From Auanema rhodensis (lineage: Eukaryota; Nematoda; Chromadorea; Rhabditida; Rhabditidae): a stretch of 64,000 bases of DNA. Within the stretch, counting starts at the first letter, position 1, and every line of letters begins with the position of its first letter. Location of the stretch: assembly GCA_964057225.1 (NCBI GenBank), contig OZ059894.1, positions 19,064,476 through 19,128,475 of the forward strand. Reading direction: 5' to 3'. Position numbers and translations under genes: made by a program. The notes beneath the pieces are model-generated. The model had not been told where the DNA came from. It made no database searches and worked only from the letters and a program-made list of their open reading frames with translations. This document shows positions 13,801 to 26,326 of the stretch, in pieces.

Positions 13801-14742
13801 ATGTTGAGTTTCCATGTACACTCAACATTGCTTCCAAAAACATTTTGACAAAAATTTTTTCGAAAAATTTCAAAATAATTCAGCAAAAAGTAGATGGTTT
13901 TAGATTCCTTTTTTCAAGGCAAAGACGATGGACAATGTTATTCAACGAAAAAATTAATTCTTCAGGGTGAAAATCGAGGATATAAGTGTGAACTTATATC
14001 AGTTGATATCTCGGTGCATTTTTAAGCTAGCGCAAATCTGATAACACAGATCGACGCAGCTTAAAAATCCGCATCGAATGCACTATACTACATTGAGAAA
14101 CGCTTAATACAAAAATTAGTTATGATCGTTTGAAAAATGATGCATTAGTGTATGTTGAGTTTCCATGTACACTCAACATTGCTTCCAAAAACATTTTGAC
14201 AAAAATTTTTTCGAAAAATTTCAAAATAATTCAGCAAAAAGTAGATGATTTTAGATTCCTTTTTTCAAGGCAAAGACGATGGACAATGTTATTCAACGAA
14301 AAAAGTAATTCTTCAGGGTGAAAATCGAGGATATAAGTGTGAACTTATATCAGTTGATATCTCGGTGCATTTTTAAGCTAGCGCAAATCTGATAACACAG
14401 ATCGACGCAGCTTACAAATTCGCATCGAATGCACTATACTACATTGAGAAACGCTTAATACAAAAATTAGTTATGATCGTTTGAAAAATGATCCATTAGT
14501 GTATGTTGAGTTTCCATGTACACTCAACATTGCTTCCAAAAACATTTTGACAAAAATTTTTTCGAAAAATTTCAGAATAAATTAGCAAAAAGTAGATGTT
14601 TTTAGATTCCTTTTTTCAAGGCAAAGACGATGGACAATGTTATTCAACGAAAAAATTAATTCTTCAGGGTGAAAATCGAGGATATAAGTGTGAACTTATA
14701 TCAGTTGATATCTCGGTGCATTTTTAAGCTAGCGCAAATCTG
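10882..14742 (+). repeat. 11-monomer higher-order repeat, copy 2 (3861 bp)
   Basis: Same order of eleven variants as the preceding 3861 bp. By eye I find only a handful of differences: aaactctt for aaacgctt in the monomer at 13690, and three changes in the last monomer (14392), which has aataaattag, ttttttcaagg and attcaacg. This near-identity indicates recent duplication or homogenisation of the whole block. Confidence 0.9.
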
Positions 14743-16497
14743 ATAACACAGATCGACGCAGCTTAAAAATCCGCATCGAATGCACTATACTACAATGAGA
14801 AACGCTTAATACAGAAATTAGTTATGATCGTTTGAAAAATGATCCATTAGTGTATGTTGAGTTTCCATGTACACTCAACATTGCTTCCAAAAACATTTTG
14901 ACGAAAATTTTTTCGAAAAATTTCAAAATAAATTAGCAAAAAGTAGATGTTTTTAGATTCCTTTTTTCAAGGCAAAGACGATGGACAATGTTATTCAACG
15001 AAAAAATTAATTCTTCAGGGTGAAAATCGAGGATATAAGTGTGAACTTATATCAGTTGATATCTCGGTGCATTTTTAAGCTAGCGCAAATCTGATAACAC
15101 AGATCGACGCAGCTTAAAAATCCGCATCGAATGCACTATACTACAATGAGAAACGCTTAATACAGAAATTAGTTATGATCGTTTGAAAAATGATCCATTA
15201 GTGTATGTTGAGTTTCCATGTACACTCAACATTGCTTCCAAAAACATTTTGACAAAAATTTTTTCGAAAAATTTCAAAATAAATTAGCAAAAAGTAGATG
15301 TTTTTAGATTCCTTTTTTCAAGGCAAAGACGATGGACAATGTTATTCAACAAAAAAATTAATTCTTCAGGGTGAAAATCGAGGATATAAGTGTGAACTTA
15401 TATCAGTTGATATCTCGGTGCATTTTTAAGCTAGCGCAAATCTGATAACACAGATCGACGCAGCTTACAAATCCGCATCGAATGCACTATACTACATTGA
15501 GAAACGCTTAATACAAAAATTAGTTATGATCGTTTGAAAAATGATCCATTAGTGTATGTTGAGTTTCCATGTACACTCAACATTGCTTCCAAAAACATTT
15601 TGACAAAAATTTTTTCGAAAAATTTCAAAATAAATTAGCAAAAAGTAGATGTTTTTAGATTCATTTTTTCAAGGCAAAGACGATGGACAATGTTATTCAA
15701 CGAAAAAATTAATTCTTCAGGGTGAAAATCGAGGATATAAGTGTGAACTTATATCAGTTGATATCTCGGTGCATTTTTAAGCTAGCGCAAATCTGATAAC
15801 ACAGATCGACGCAGCTTAAAAATACGCATCGAATGCACTATACTACAATGAGAAACGCTTAATACAGAAATTAGTTATGATCGTTTGAAAAATGATCCAT
15901 TAGTGTATGTTGAGTTTCCATGTACACTCAACATTGCTTCCAAAAACATTTTGACAAAAATTTTTTCGAAAAATTTCAAAATAAATTAGCAAAAAGTAGA
16001 TGTTTTTAGATTCCTTTTTTCAAGGCAAAGACGATGGACAATGTTATTCAACAAAAAAATTAATTCTTCAGGGTGAAAATCGAGGATATAAGTGTGAACT
16101 TATATCAGTTGATATCTCGGTGCATTTTTAAGCTAGCGCAAATCTGATAACACAGATCGACGCAGCTTACAAATCCGCATCGAATGCACTATACTACATT
16201 GAGAAACGCTTAATACAAAAATTAGTTATGATCGTTTGAAAAATGATCCATTAGTGTATGTTGAGTTTCCATGTACACTCAACATTGCTTCCAAAAACAT
16301 TTTGACAAAAATTTTTTCGAAAAATTTCAAAATAAATTAGCAAAAAGTAGATGTTTTTAGATTCCTTTTTTCAAGGCAAAGACGATGGACAATGTTATTC
16401 AACGAAAAAATTAATTCTTCAGGGTGAAAATCGAGGATATAAGTGTGAACTTATATCAGTTGATATCTCGGTGCATTTTTAAGCTAGCGCAAATCTG

Positions 16498-16848
16498 ATA
16501 ACACAGATCGACGCAGCTTAAAAATCCGCATCGAATGCACTATACTACAATGAGAAACACTTAATACAGAAATTAGTTATGATCGTTTGAAAAATAATGC
16601 ATTAGTGTATGTTGAGTTCCCATGTACACTCAACATTGCTTCCAAAAACATTGTGACAAAAATTTTCCCGAAAAATTTCTGAATAATTTCACAAAAAGTA
16701 GATGTTTTTAGATTCATTTTTTCAAGGCAAAGACGATGGACAATGTTATTCAACGAAAAAATTAATTCTTCAGGGTGAAAATCGAGGATATAAGTGTGAA
16801 CTTATATCAGTTGATATCTCGGTGCATTTTTAAGCTAGCGCAAATCTG
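16498..16848 (+). repeat. Divergent satellite monomer, copy 1
   Basis: This monomer departs from the consensus at many sites: aaacactt, tacagaaatt, aaaataatgc, gagttcccat, attgtgac, ttttcccg and ttctgaataatttcac. It keeps full length and the conserved last third. A copy that looks identical by eye lies at 18955-19305. Confidence 0.85.
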
Positions 16849-18954
16849 ATAACACAGATCGACGCAGCTTACAAATCCGCATCGAATGCACTATACTACA
16901 TTGAGAAACGCTTAATACAAAAATTAGTTATGATCGTTTGAAAAATGATCCATTAGTGTATGTTGAGTTTCCATGTACACCCAACATTGCTTCCAAAAAC
17001 ATTTTGACAAAAATTTTTTCGAAAAATTTCAAAATAAATTAGCAAAAAGTAGATCTTTTTAGATTCATTTTTTCAAGGCAAAGACGATGGACAATGTTAT
17101 TCAACGAAAAAATTAATTCTTCAGGGTGAAAATCGAGGATATAAGTGTGAACTTATATCAGTTGATATCTCGGTGCATTTTTAAGCTAGCGCAAATCTGA
17201 TAACACAGATCGACGCAGCTTAAAAATCCGCATCGAATGCACTATACTACAATGAGAAACGCTTAATACAGAAATTAGTTATGATCGTTTGAAAAATGAT
17301 CCATTAGTGTATGTTGAGTTTCCATGTACACTCAACATTGCTTCCAAAAACATTTTGACAAAAATTTTTTCGAAAAATTTCAAAATAAATTAGCAAAAAG
17401 TAGATGTTTTTAGATTCCTTTTTTCAAGGCAAAGACGATGGACAATGTTATTCAACAAAAAAATTAATTCTTCAGGGTGAAAATCGAGGATATAAGTGTG
17501 AACTTATATCAGTTGATATCTCGGTGCATTTTTAAGCTAGCGCAAATCTGATAACACAGATCGACGCAGCTTACAAATCCGCATCGAATGCACTATACTA
17601 CATTGAGAAACGCTTAATACAAAAATTAGTTATGATCGTTTGAAAAATGATCCATTAGTGTATGTTGAGTTTCCATGTACACTCAACATTGCTTCCAAAA
17701 ACATTTTGACAAAAATTTTTTCGAAAAATTTCAAAATAAATTAGCAAAAAGTAGATGTTTTTAGATTCATTTTTTCAAGGCAAAGACGATGGACAATGTT
17801 ATTCAACGAAAAAATTAATTCTTCAGGGTGAAAATCGAGGATATAAGTGTGAACTTATATCAGTTGATATCTCGGTGCATTTTTAAGCTAGCGCAAATCT
17901 GATAACACAGATCGACGCAGCTTACAAATCCGCATCCAATGCACTATACTACATTGAGAAACGCTTAATACAAAAATTAGTTATGATCGTTTGAAAAATG
18001 ATCCATTAGTGTATGTTGAGTTTCCATGTACACTCAACATTGCTTCCAAAAACATTTTGACAAAAATTTTTTCGAAAAATTTCAAAATAAATTAGCAAAA
18101 AGTAGATGTTTTTAGATTCATTTTTTCAAGGCAAAGACGATGGACAATGTTATTCAACGAAAAAATTAATTCTTCAGGGTGAAAATCGAGGATATAAGTG
18201 TGAACTTATATCAGTTGATATCTCGGTGCATTTTTAAGCTAGCGCAAATCTGATAACACAGATCGACGCAGCTTAAAAATACGCATCGAATGCACTATAC
18301 TACAATGAGAAACGCTTAATACAGAAATTAGTTATGATCGTTTGAAAAATGATCCATTAGTGTATGTTGAGTTTCCATGTACACTCAACATTGCTTCCAA
18401 AAACATTTTGACAAAAATTTTTTCGAAAAATTTCAAAATAAATTAGCAAAAAGTAGATGTTTTTAGATTCCTTTTTTCAAGGCAAAGACGATGGACAATG
18501 TTATTCAACAAAAAAATTAATTCTTCAGGGTGAAAATCGAGGATATAAGTGTGAACTTATATCAGTTGATATCTCGGTGCATTTTTAAGCTAGCGCAAAT
18601 CTGATAACACAGATCGACGCAGCTTACAAATCCGCATCGAATGCACTATACTACATTGAGAAACGCTTAATACAAAAATTAGTTATGATCGTTTGAAAAA
18701 TGATCCATTAGTGTATGTTGAGTTTCCATGTACACTCAACATTGCTTCCAAAAACATTTTGACAAAAATTTTTTCGAAAAATTTCAAAATAAATTAGCAA
18801 AAAGTAGATGTTTTTAGATTCCTTTTTTCAAGGCAAAGACGATGGACAATGTTATTCAACGAAAAAATTAATTCTTCAGGGTGAAAATCGAGGATATAAG
18901 TGTGAACTTATATCAGTTGATATCTCGGTGCATTTTTAAGCTAGCGCAAATCTG

Positions 18955-19305
18955 ATAACACAGATCGACGCAGCTTAAAAATCCGCATCGAATGCACTAT
19001 ACTACAATGAGAAACACTTAATACAGAAATTAGTTATGATCGTTTGAAAAATAATGCATTAGTGTATGTTGAGTTCCCATGTACACTCAACATTGCTTCC
19101 AAAAACATTGTGACAAAAATTTTCCCGAAAAATTTCTGAATAATTTCACAAAAAGTAGATGTTTTTAGATTCATTTTTTCAAGGCAAAGACGATGGACAA
19201 TGTTATTCAACGAAAAAATTAATTCTTCAGGGTGAAAATCGAGGATATAAGTGTGAACTTATATCAGTTGATATCTCGGTGCATTTTTAAGCTAGCGCAA
19301 ATCTG
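18955..19305 (+). repeat. Divergent satellite monomer, copy 2
   Basis: Same set of private substitutions as the monomer at 16498, placed 2457 bp (7 monomers) downstream inside a copied four-monomer run. Confidence 0.85.
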
Positions 19306-21411
19306 ATAACACAGATCGACGCAGCTTAAAAATACGCATCGAATGCACTATACTACAATGAGAAACGCTTAATACAGAAATTAGTTATGATCGTTTGAAA
19401 AATGATCCATTAGTGTATGTTGAGTTTCCATGTACACTCAACATTGCTTCCAAAAACATTTTGACAAAAATTTTTTCGAAAAATTTCAAAATAAATTAGC
19501 AAAAAGTAGATGTTTTTAGATTCCTTTTTTCAAGGCAAAGACGATGGACAATGTTATTCAACAAAAAAATTAATTCTTCAGGGTGAAAATCGAGGATATA
19601 AGTGTGAACTTATATCAGTTGATATCTCGGTGCATTTTTAAGCTAGCGCAAATCTGATAACACAGATCGACGCAGCTTACAAATTCGCATCGAATGCACT
19701 ATACTACATTGAGAAACGCTTAATACAAAAATTAGTTATGATCGTTTGAAAAATGATCCATTAGTGTATGTTGAGTTTCCATGTACACTCAACATTGCTT
19801 CCAAAAACATTTTGACAAAAATTTTTTCGAAAAATTTCAAAATAAATTAGCAAAAAGTAGATGTTTTTAGATTCCTTTTTTCAAGGCAAAGACGATGGAC
19901 AATGTTATTCAACGAAAAAATTAATTCTTCAGGGTGAAAATCGAGGATATAAGTGTGAACTTATATCAGTTGATATCTCGGTGCATTTTTAAGCTAGCGC
20001 AAATCTGATAACACAGATCGACGCAGCTTAAAAATCCGCATCGAATGCACTATACTACAATGAGAAACGCTTAATACAGAAATTAGTTATGATCGTTTGA
20101 AAAATGATCCATTAGTGTATGTTGAGTTTCCATGTACACTCAACATTGCTTCCAAAAACATTTTGACAAAAATTTTTTCGAAAAATTTCAAAATAAATTA
20201 GCAAAAATAAGATGTTTTTAGATTCCTTTTTTCAAGGCAAAGACGATGGACAATGTTATTCAACAAAAAAATTAATTCTTCAGGGTGAAAATCGAGGATA
20301 TAAGTGTGAACTTATATCAGTTGATATCTCGGTGCATTTTTAAGCTAGCGCAAATCTGATAACACAGATCGACGCAGCTTACAAATCCGCATCGAATGCA
20401 CTATACTACATTGAGAAACGCTTAATACAAAAATTAGTTATGATCGTTTGAAAAATGATCCATTAGTGTATGTTGAGTTTCCATGTACACCCAACATTGC
20501 TTCCAAAAACATTTTGACAAAAATTTTTTCGAAAAATTTCAAAATAAATTAGCAAAAAGTAGATCTTTTTAGATTCATTTTTTCAAGGCAAAGACGATGG
20601 ACAATGTTATTCAACGAAAAAATTAATTCTTCAGGGTGAAAATCGAGGATATAAGTGTGAACTTATATCAGTTGATATCTCGGTGCATTTTTAAGCTAGC
20701 GCAAATCTGATAACACAGATCGACGCAGCTTAAAAATCCGCATCGAATGCACTATACTACAATGAGAAACGCTTAATACAGAAATTAGTTATGATCGTTT
20801 GAAAAATGATCCATTAGTGTATGTTGAGTTTCCATGTACACTCAACATTGCTTCCAAAAACATTTTGACAAAAATTTTTTCGAAAAATTTCAAAATAAAT
20901 TAGCAAAAAGTAGATGTTTTTAGATTCCTTTTTTCAAGGCAAAGACGATGGACAATGTTATTCAACAAAAAAATTAATTCTTCAGGGTGAAAATCGAGGA
21001 TATAAGTGTGAACTTATATCAGTTGATATCTCGGTGCATTTTTAAGCTAGCGCAAATCTGATAACACAGATCGACGCAGCTTACAAATCCGCATCGAATG
21101 CACTATACTACATTGAGAAACGCTTAATACAAAAATTAGTTATGATCGTTTGAAAAATGATCCATTAGTGTATGTTGAGTTTCCATGTACACTCAACATT
21201 GCTTCCAAAAACATTTTGACAAAAATTTTTTCGAAAAATTTCAAAATAAATTAGCAAAAAGTAGATGTTTTTAGATTCATTTTTTCAAGGCAAAGACGAT
21301 GGACAATGTTATTCAACGAAAAAATTAATTCTTCAGGGTGAAAATCGAGGATATAAGTGTGAACTTATATCAGTTGATATCTCGGTGCATTTTTAAGCTA
21401 GCGCAAATCTG

Positions 21412-24400
21412 ATAACACAGATCGACGCAGCTTAAAAATCCGCATCGAATGCACTATACTACATTGAGAAACGCTTAATACAGAAATTAGTTATGATCGT
21501 TTGAAAAATGATGCATTAGTGTATGTTGAGTTTCCATGTACACTCAACATTGCTTCCAAAAACATTTTGACAAAAATTTTTTCGAAAAATTTCAAAATAA
21601 TTCAGCAAAAAGTAGATGGTTTTAGATTCCTTTTTTCAAGGCAAAGACGATGGACAATGTTATTCAACGAAAAAATTAATTCTTCAGGGTGAAAATCGAG
21701 GATATAAGTGTGAACATATATCAGTTGATATCTCGGTGCATTTTTAAGCTAGCGCAAATCTGATAACACAGATCGACGCAGCTTAAAAATCCGCATCGAA
21801 TGCACTATACTACATTGAGAAACGCTTAATACAAAAATTAGTTATGATCGTTTGAAAAATAATGCATTAGTGTATGTTGAGTTTCCATGTACACTCAACA
21901 TTGCTTCCAAAAACATTTTGACAAAAATTTTTTCGAAAAATTTCAAAATAAATTAGCAAAAAGTAAATGTTTTTAGATTGCTTTTTTCAAGGCAAAGACG
22001 ATGGACAATGTTATTCAATGAAAAAATTAATTCTTGAGGGTGAAAATCGAGGATATAAGTGTGAACTTATATCAGTTGATATCTCGGTGCATTTTTAAGC
22101 TAGCGCAAATCTGATAACACAGATCGACGCAGCTTAAAAATCCGCATCGAATGCACTATACTACATTGAGAAACGCTTAATACAAAAATTAATTATGATC
22201 GTTTGAAAAATGATGCATTAGTGTATGTTGAGTTTCCATGTACACTCAACATTGCTTCCAAAAACATTTTGACAAAAATTTTTTCGAAAAATTTCAAAAT
22301 AATTTAGCAAAAAGTAGATGTTTTTAGATTCCTTTTTTCAAGGCAAAGACGATGGACAATGTTATTCAATGAAAAAATTAATTCTTGAGGGTGAAAATCG
22401 AGGATATAAGTGTGAACTTATATCAGTTGATATCTCGGTGCATTTTTAAGCTAGCGCAAATCTGATAACACAGATCGACGCAGCTTAAAAATCCGCATCG
22501 AATGCACTATACTACATTGAGAAACGCTTAATACAAAAATTAGTTATGATCGTTTGAAAAATGATGCATTAGTGTATGTTGAGTTACCATGTACACTCAA
22601 CATTGCTTCCAAAAACATTTTGACAAAAATTTTTTCGAAAAATTTCAAAATAAATTAGCAAAAAGTAGATGTTTTTAGATTCCATCTTTCAAGGCAAAGA
22701 CGATGGACAATGTTATTCAACGAAAAAATTAATTCTTCAGGGTGAAAATCGAGGATATAAGTGTGAACATATATCAGTTGATATCTCGGTGCATTTTTAA
22801 GCTAGCGCAAATCTGATAACACAGATCGACGCAGCTTAAAAATCCGCATCGAATGCACTATACTACATTGAGAAACGCTTAATACAAAAATTAGTTATGA
22901 TCGTTTGAAAAATGATGCATTAGTGTATGTTGAGTTACCATGTACACTCAACATTGCTTCCAAAAACATTTTGACAAAAATTTTTTCGAAAAATTTCAAA
23001 ATAAATTAGCAAAAAGTAGATGTTTTTAGATTCCATCTTTCAAGGCAAAGACGATGGACAATGTTATTCAACGAAAAAATTAATTCTTCAGGGTGAAAAT
23101 CGAGGATATAAGTGTGAACATATATCAGTTGATATCTCGGTGCATTTTTAAGCTAGCGCAAATCTGATAACACAGATCGACGCAGCTTAAAAATCCGCAT
23201 CGAATGCACTATACTACAATGAGAAACGCTTAATACAGAAATTAGTTATGATCGTTTGAAAAATGATTCATTAGTGTATGTTGAGTTTCCATGTACACTC
23301 AACATTGCTTCCAAAAACATTTTGACAAAAATTTTTTCGAAAAATTTCAAAATAAATTAGCAAAAAGTAGATGTTTTTAGATTCCTTTTTTCAAGGCAAA
23401 GACGATGGACAATGTTATTCAACAAAAAAATTAATTCTTCAGGGTGAAAGTCGAGGATATAAGTGTGAACTTATATCAGTTGATATCTCGGTGCATTTTC
23501 AAGCTAGCGCAAATCTGATAACACAGATCGACGCAGCTTAAAAATCCGCATCGAATGCACTATACTACATTGAGAAACGCTTAATACAAAAATTAGTTAT
23601 GATCGTTTGAAAAATGATGCATTAGTGTATGTTGAGTTTCCATGTACACTCAACATTGCTTCCAAAAACATTTTGACAAAAATTTTTTCGAAAAATTTCA
23701 AAATAAATTAGCAAAAAGTAAATGTTTTTAGATTGCTTTTTTCAAGGCAAAGACGATGGACAATGTTATTCAATGAAAAAATTAATTCTTGAGGGTGAAA
23801 ATCGAGGATATAAGTGTGAACTTATATCAGTTGATATCTCGGTGCATTTTTAAGCTAGCGCAAATCTGATAACACAGATCGACGCAGCTTAAAAATCCGC
23901 ATCGAATGCACTATACTACATTGAGAAACGCTTAATACAAAAATTAGTTATGATCGTTTGAAAAATGATGCATTAGTGTATGTTGAGTTTCCATGTACAC
24001 TCAACATTGCTTCCAAAAACATTTTGACAAAAATTTTTTCGAAAAATTTCAAAATAATTCAGCAAAAAGTAGATGATTTTAGATTCCTTTTTTTCAAGGC
24101 AAAGACGATAGACAATGTTATTCAACGAAAAAATTAATTCTTCAGGGTGAAAATCGAGGATATAAGTGTGAACATATATCAGTTGATATCTCGGTGCATT
24201 TTTAAGCTAGCGCAAATCTGATAACACAGATCGACGCAGCTTAAAAATCCGCATCGAATGCACTATACTACATTGAGAAACGCTTAATACAAAAATTAGT
24301 TATGATCGTTTGAAAAATGATGCATTAGTGTATGTTGAGTTTCCATGTACACTCAACATTGCTTCCAAAAACATTTTGACAAAAATTTTTTCGAAAAATT

Positions 24401-26326
24401 TCAAAATAATTCAGCAAAAAGTAGATGGTTTTAGATTCCTTTTTTCAAGGCAAAGACGATAGACAATGTTATTCAACGAAAAAATTAATTCTTCAGGGTG
24501 AAAATCGAGGATATAAGTGTGAACATATATCAGTTGATATCTCGGTGCATTTTTAAGCTAGCGCAAATCTGATAACACAGATCGACGCAGCTTAAAAATC
24601 CGCATCGAATGCACTATACTACATTGAGAAACGCTTAATACAAAAATTAGTTATGATCGTTTGAAAAATGATGCATTAGTGTATGTTGAGTTTCCATGTA
24701 CACTCAACATTGCTTCCAAAAACATTTTGACAAAAATTTTTTCGAAAAATTTCAAAATAATTCAGCAAAAAGTAGATGGTTTTAGATTCCTTTTTTCAAG
24801 GCAAAGACGATGGACAATGTTATTCAACGAAAAAATTAATTCTTCAGGGTGAAAATCGAGGATATAAGTGTGAACTTATATCAGTTGATATCTCGGTGCA
24901 TTTTTAAGCTAGCGCAAATCTGATAACACAGATCGACGCAGCTTAAAAATCCGCATCGAATGCACTATACTACATTGAGAAACGCTTGATACAGAAATTA
25001 GTTATGATCGTTTGAAAAATGATCCATTAGTGTATGTGGAGTTTCCATGTACACTCAACATTGCTTCCAAAAACATTTTGACAAAAATTTTTTCGAAAAA
25101 TTTCAAAATAAATTAGCAAAAAGTAGATGTTTTTAGATTCCTTTTTTCAAGGCAAAGACGATGGACAATGTTATTCAATGAAAAAATTAATTCTTGAGGG
25201 TGAAAATCGAGGATATAAGTGTGAACTTATATCAGTTGATATCTCGGTGCATTTTTAAGCTAGCGCAAATCTGATAACACAGATCGACGCAGCTTAAAAA
25301 TCCGCATCGAATGCACTATACTACATTGAGAAACGCTTAATACAAAAATTAGTTATGATCGTTTGAAAAATGATGCATTAGTGTATGTTGAGTTACCATG
25401 TACACTCAACATTGCTTCCAAAAACATTTTGACAAAAATTTTTTCGAAAAATTTCAAAATAAATTAGCAAAAAGTAGATGTTTTTAGATTCCATCTTTCA
25501 AGGCAAAGACGATGGACAATGTTATTCAACGAAAAAATTAATTCTTCAGGGTGAAAATCGAGGATATAAGTGTGAACATATATCAGTTGATATCTCGGTG
25601 CATTTTTAAGCTAGCGCAAATCTGATAACACAGATCGACGCAGCTTAAAAATCCGCATCGAATGCACTATACTACATTGAGAAACGCTTAATACAAAAAT
25701 TAGTTATGATCGTTTGAAAAATGATGCATTAGTGTATGTTGAGTTACCATGTACACTCAACATTGCTTCCAAAAACATTTTGACAAAAATTTTTTCGAAA
25801 AATTTCAAAATAAATTAGCAAAAAGTAGATGTTTTTAGATTCCATCTTTCAAGGCGAAGACGATGGACAATGTTATTCAACGAAAAAATTAATTCTTCAG
25901 GGTGAAAATCGAGGATATAAGTGTGAACATATATCAGTTGATATCTCGGTGCATTTTTAAGCTAGCGCAAATCTGATAACACAGATCGACGCAGCTTAAA
26001 AATCCGCATCGAATGCACTATACTACATTGAGAAACGCTTAATACAAAAATTAGTTATGATCGTTTGAAAAATGATGCATTAGTGTATGTTGAGTTTCCA
26101 TGTACACTCAACATTGCTTCCAAAAACATTTTGACAAAAATTTTTTCGAAAAATTTCAAAATAATTCAGCAAAAAGTAGATGGTTTTAGATTCCTTTTTT
26201 CAAGGCAAAGACGATGAACAATGTTATTCAACGAAAAAATTAATTCTTCAGGGTGAAAATCGAGGATATAAGTGTGAACTTATATCAGTTGATATCTCGG
26301 TGCATTTTTAAGCTAGCGCAAATCTG
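21412..26326 (+). repeat. Satellite zone 3: 14 monomers, with the only net length change
   Basis: All monomers have A at offset 24. Recurrent variants are gaacatata (breaks dyad 2), the pair caatgaaaa with cttgaggg (21763, 22114, 23518, 24923), and gagttacc with ccatctttc (22465, 22816, 25274, 25625). The T-run near 24087-24094 has seven Ts instead of six, which moves every later monomer start in the left block by +1. Confidence 0.85.

Larger units (their letters stand above)
14743..21411 (+). repeat. Satellite zone 2: 19 monomers, 7- and 10-monomer repeats
   Basis: Two main classes alternate: one with caatgag, tacagaaatt, gatcc and often caacaaaaaaatt, and one with C at offset 24, gatcc and gattcatttttt. 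The run 15445-16848 recurs at 17902-19305 (2457 bp, 7 monomers), including the most divergent monomer type (16498 and 18955). The run 16849-17901 recurs at 20359-21411 (3510 bp, 10 monomers), including acacccaac and gatctttt. The last monomer with C at offset 24 is the one at 21061. Confidence 0.85.
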
